From assembly GCA_963205285.1 (NCBI GenBank), contig CAUJJQ010000018.1, positions 1 to 5,354 on the forward strand: a DNA stretch of 5,354 nucleotides, read 5' to 3'. This document shows, piece after piece, positions 4,738 to 5,354 of this stretch. The number at the start of each line of letters is the position of its first letter. Position 1 is the stretch's first letter. Below the pieces are notes generated by a model. That model was not told the origin of the DNA. It searched no databases and saw only the letters and a list, made by a program, of their open reading frames with translations. This stretch comes from Pseudomonadota bacterium. GTDB lineage: Bacteria; Pseudomonadota; Alphaproteobacteria; Sphingomonadales; Sphingomonadaceae. The translations under genes and the position numbers were made by a program.

Positions 4738-5354
4738 ATGACCGACCAACCGCGCCAAAACCTCACCGGACTGGACCTGATTGCCGAAATCGCGCGGCTA
4801 AAGCGGGAACGCAATGCCGTCATCCTCGCCCATTATTATCAGCGCCCCGAATTACAGGATCTGGCGGATTTCGTGGGCGACAGCCTAGAGCTATCGCGCA
4901 AGGCGGCGGCGACCGATGCCGAAGTTATCGCCTTTTGCGGCGTCAAATTCATGGCCGAAACCGCAAAGATTCTCGCGCCCGAAAAAATCGTTGTGCTGCC
5001 GGATATGGAGGCTGGGTGCAGCCTCGAGGATAGCTGCCCGCCCGATGATTTTGCTGCCTTTCGCGCGCTGCACCCTGATGCAATCGCGCTGACCTATATC
5101 AATTGCTCGGCAGAGGTGAAGGCGCTGTCCGACGTCATCGTCACTTCGTCCAGCGCGGAAACCATCCTCGCGCAGATCCCGCGCGAACAGAAAATCATCT
5201 TTGGCCCCGACCGGCATTTGGGCGGCTATCTGAACCGCAAATTCGACCGCGAGATGATCCTATGGCCGGGTGTTTGCATCGTCCATGAAGCATTTAGTGA
5301 GACGGAACTGCTCAAGCTCAAGGCGCAGCACCCCGGCGCGCCGGTTGCCGCGCA
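4738..5354 (+). CDS. nadA: Quinolinate synthase NadA, 3' end outside window
   Basis: The first 205 residues are present and the frame stays open to the window edge. NadA condenses iminoaspartate with dihydroxyacetone phosphate to quinolinate in de novo NAD synthesis, using an oxygen-sensitive [4Fe-4S] cluster in the cytoplasm. Visible family signatures are [10 protein letters not shown] (29-38), [13 protein letters not shown] (41-53), [14 protein letters not shown] (66-79), [13 protein letters not shown] (89-101), [11 protein letters not shown] (119-129), SSSAE (137-141) and [13 protein letters not shown] (153-165). Cys94 and Cys180 (WPGVCIVHE) match two of the three cluster ligands, and the third lies beyond the end. 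The start at 4738 gives the expected N terminus, although the ribosome binding site before it is weak. The gene follows the membrane protein gene by 31 bases. nadB or nadC partners are not visible. Confidence 0.96.
   Translation, partial: MTDQPRQNLTGLDLIAEIARLKRERNAVILAHYYQRPELQDLADFVGDSLELSRKAAATDAEVIAFCGVKFMAETAKILAPEKIVVLPDMEAGCSLEDSCPPDDFAAFRALHPDAIALTYINCSAEVKALSDVIVTSSSAETILAQIPREQKIIFGPDRHLGGYLNRKFDREMILWPGVCIVHEAFSETELLKLKAQHPGAPVAA

Noticed and set aside
4709..4741. A 10-codon leader frame whose stop overlaps the nadA start by ATGA
   Set aside because: It has no ribosome binding site, and an overlap of this sort can arise by chance. There is no attenuator structure or codon bias in it.

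Overview
The window is high-GC DNA from an alphaproteobacterium, most likely a sphingomonad. The glutaredoxin, the BlaI-type repressor and NadA all look like sphingomonad proteins, but this is judged from memory of the families and not from a search. All six supported genes read on the plus strand.

Layout: (1) The 3' part of a monothiol glutaredoxin gene (grxD) occupies 2-274 and is followed by a stem-loop without a T tract. (2) A gene-free stretch of about 500 bases (275-771) has no recognisable content up to about 466. From 467 to 773 it is built from seven copies of a 36-bp unit in mixed orientation. Four copies contain a 6-bp stem closing a TGTT loop. The stem sequences differ between copies by paired, compensating changes. 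Between the fifth and sixth copies lie a TTGACA promoter candidate and a 14-bp perfect palindrome centred on the predicted transcription start. (3) A BlaI-family repressor gene (772-1140) overlaps by ATGA with a BlaR1-like M56 membrane metalloprotease gene (1137-2888). A strong intrinsic terminator closes this unit. (4) A close-packed run follows: an MBL-fold hydrolase with a C-terminal winged helix (2982-3896), an unrecognised polytopic membrane protein (3921-4706), and the 5' part of nadA, quinolinate synthase (4738 to the window end).

How the genes work together: the repressor/protease pair is the classical arrangement in which a membrane sensor detects an extracellular signal and its cytoplasmic zinc protease inactivates the repressor. 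Here the sensor part has no recognisable penicillin-binding domain. It is a Pro/Ala-rich and charged-repeat tail with two cysteines, so the signal is unknown. No beta-lactamase gene lies in the window, and the only regulatory target visible is the pair's own promoter. The three downstream genes may share a transcript because the gaps are only 24 and 31 bases, but nothing in the sequence links them functionally.

The most interesting element is the covarying hairpin repeat. Its last copy provides the ribosome binding site and the first two bases of the repressor start codon.
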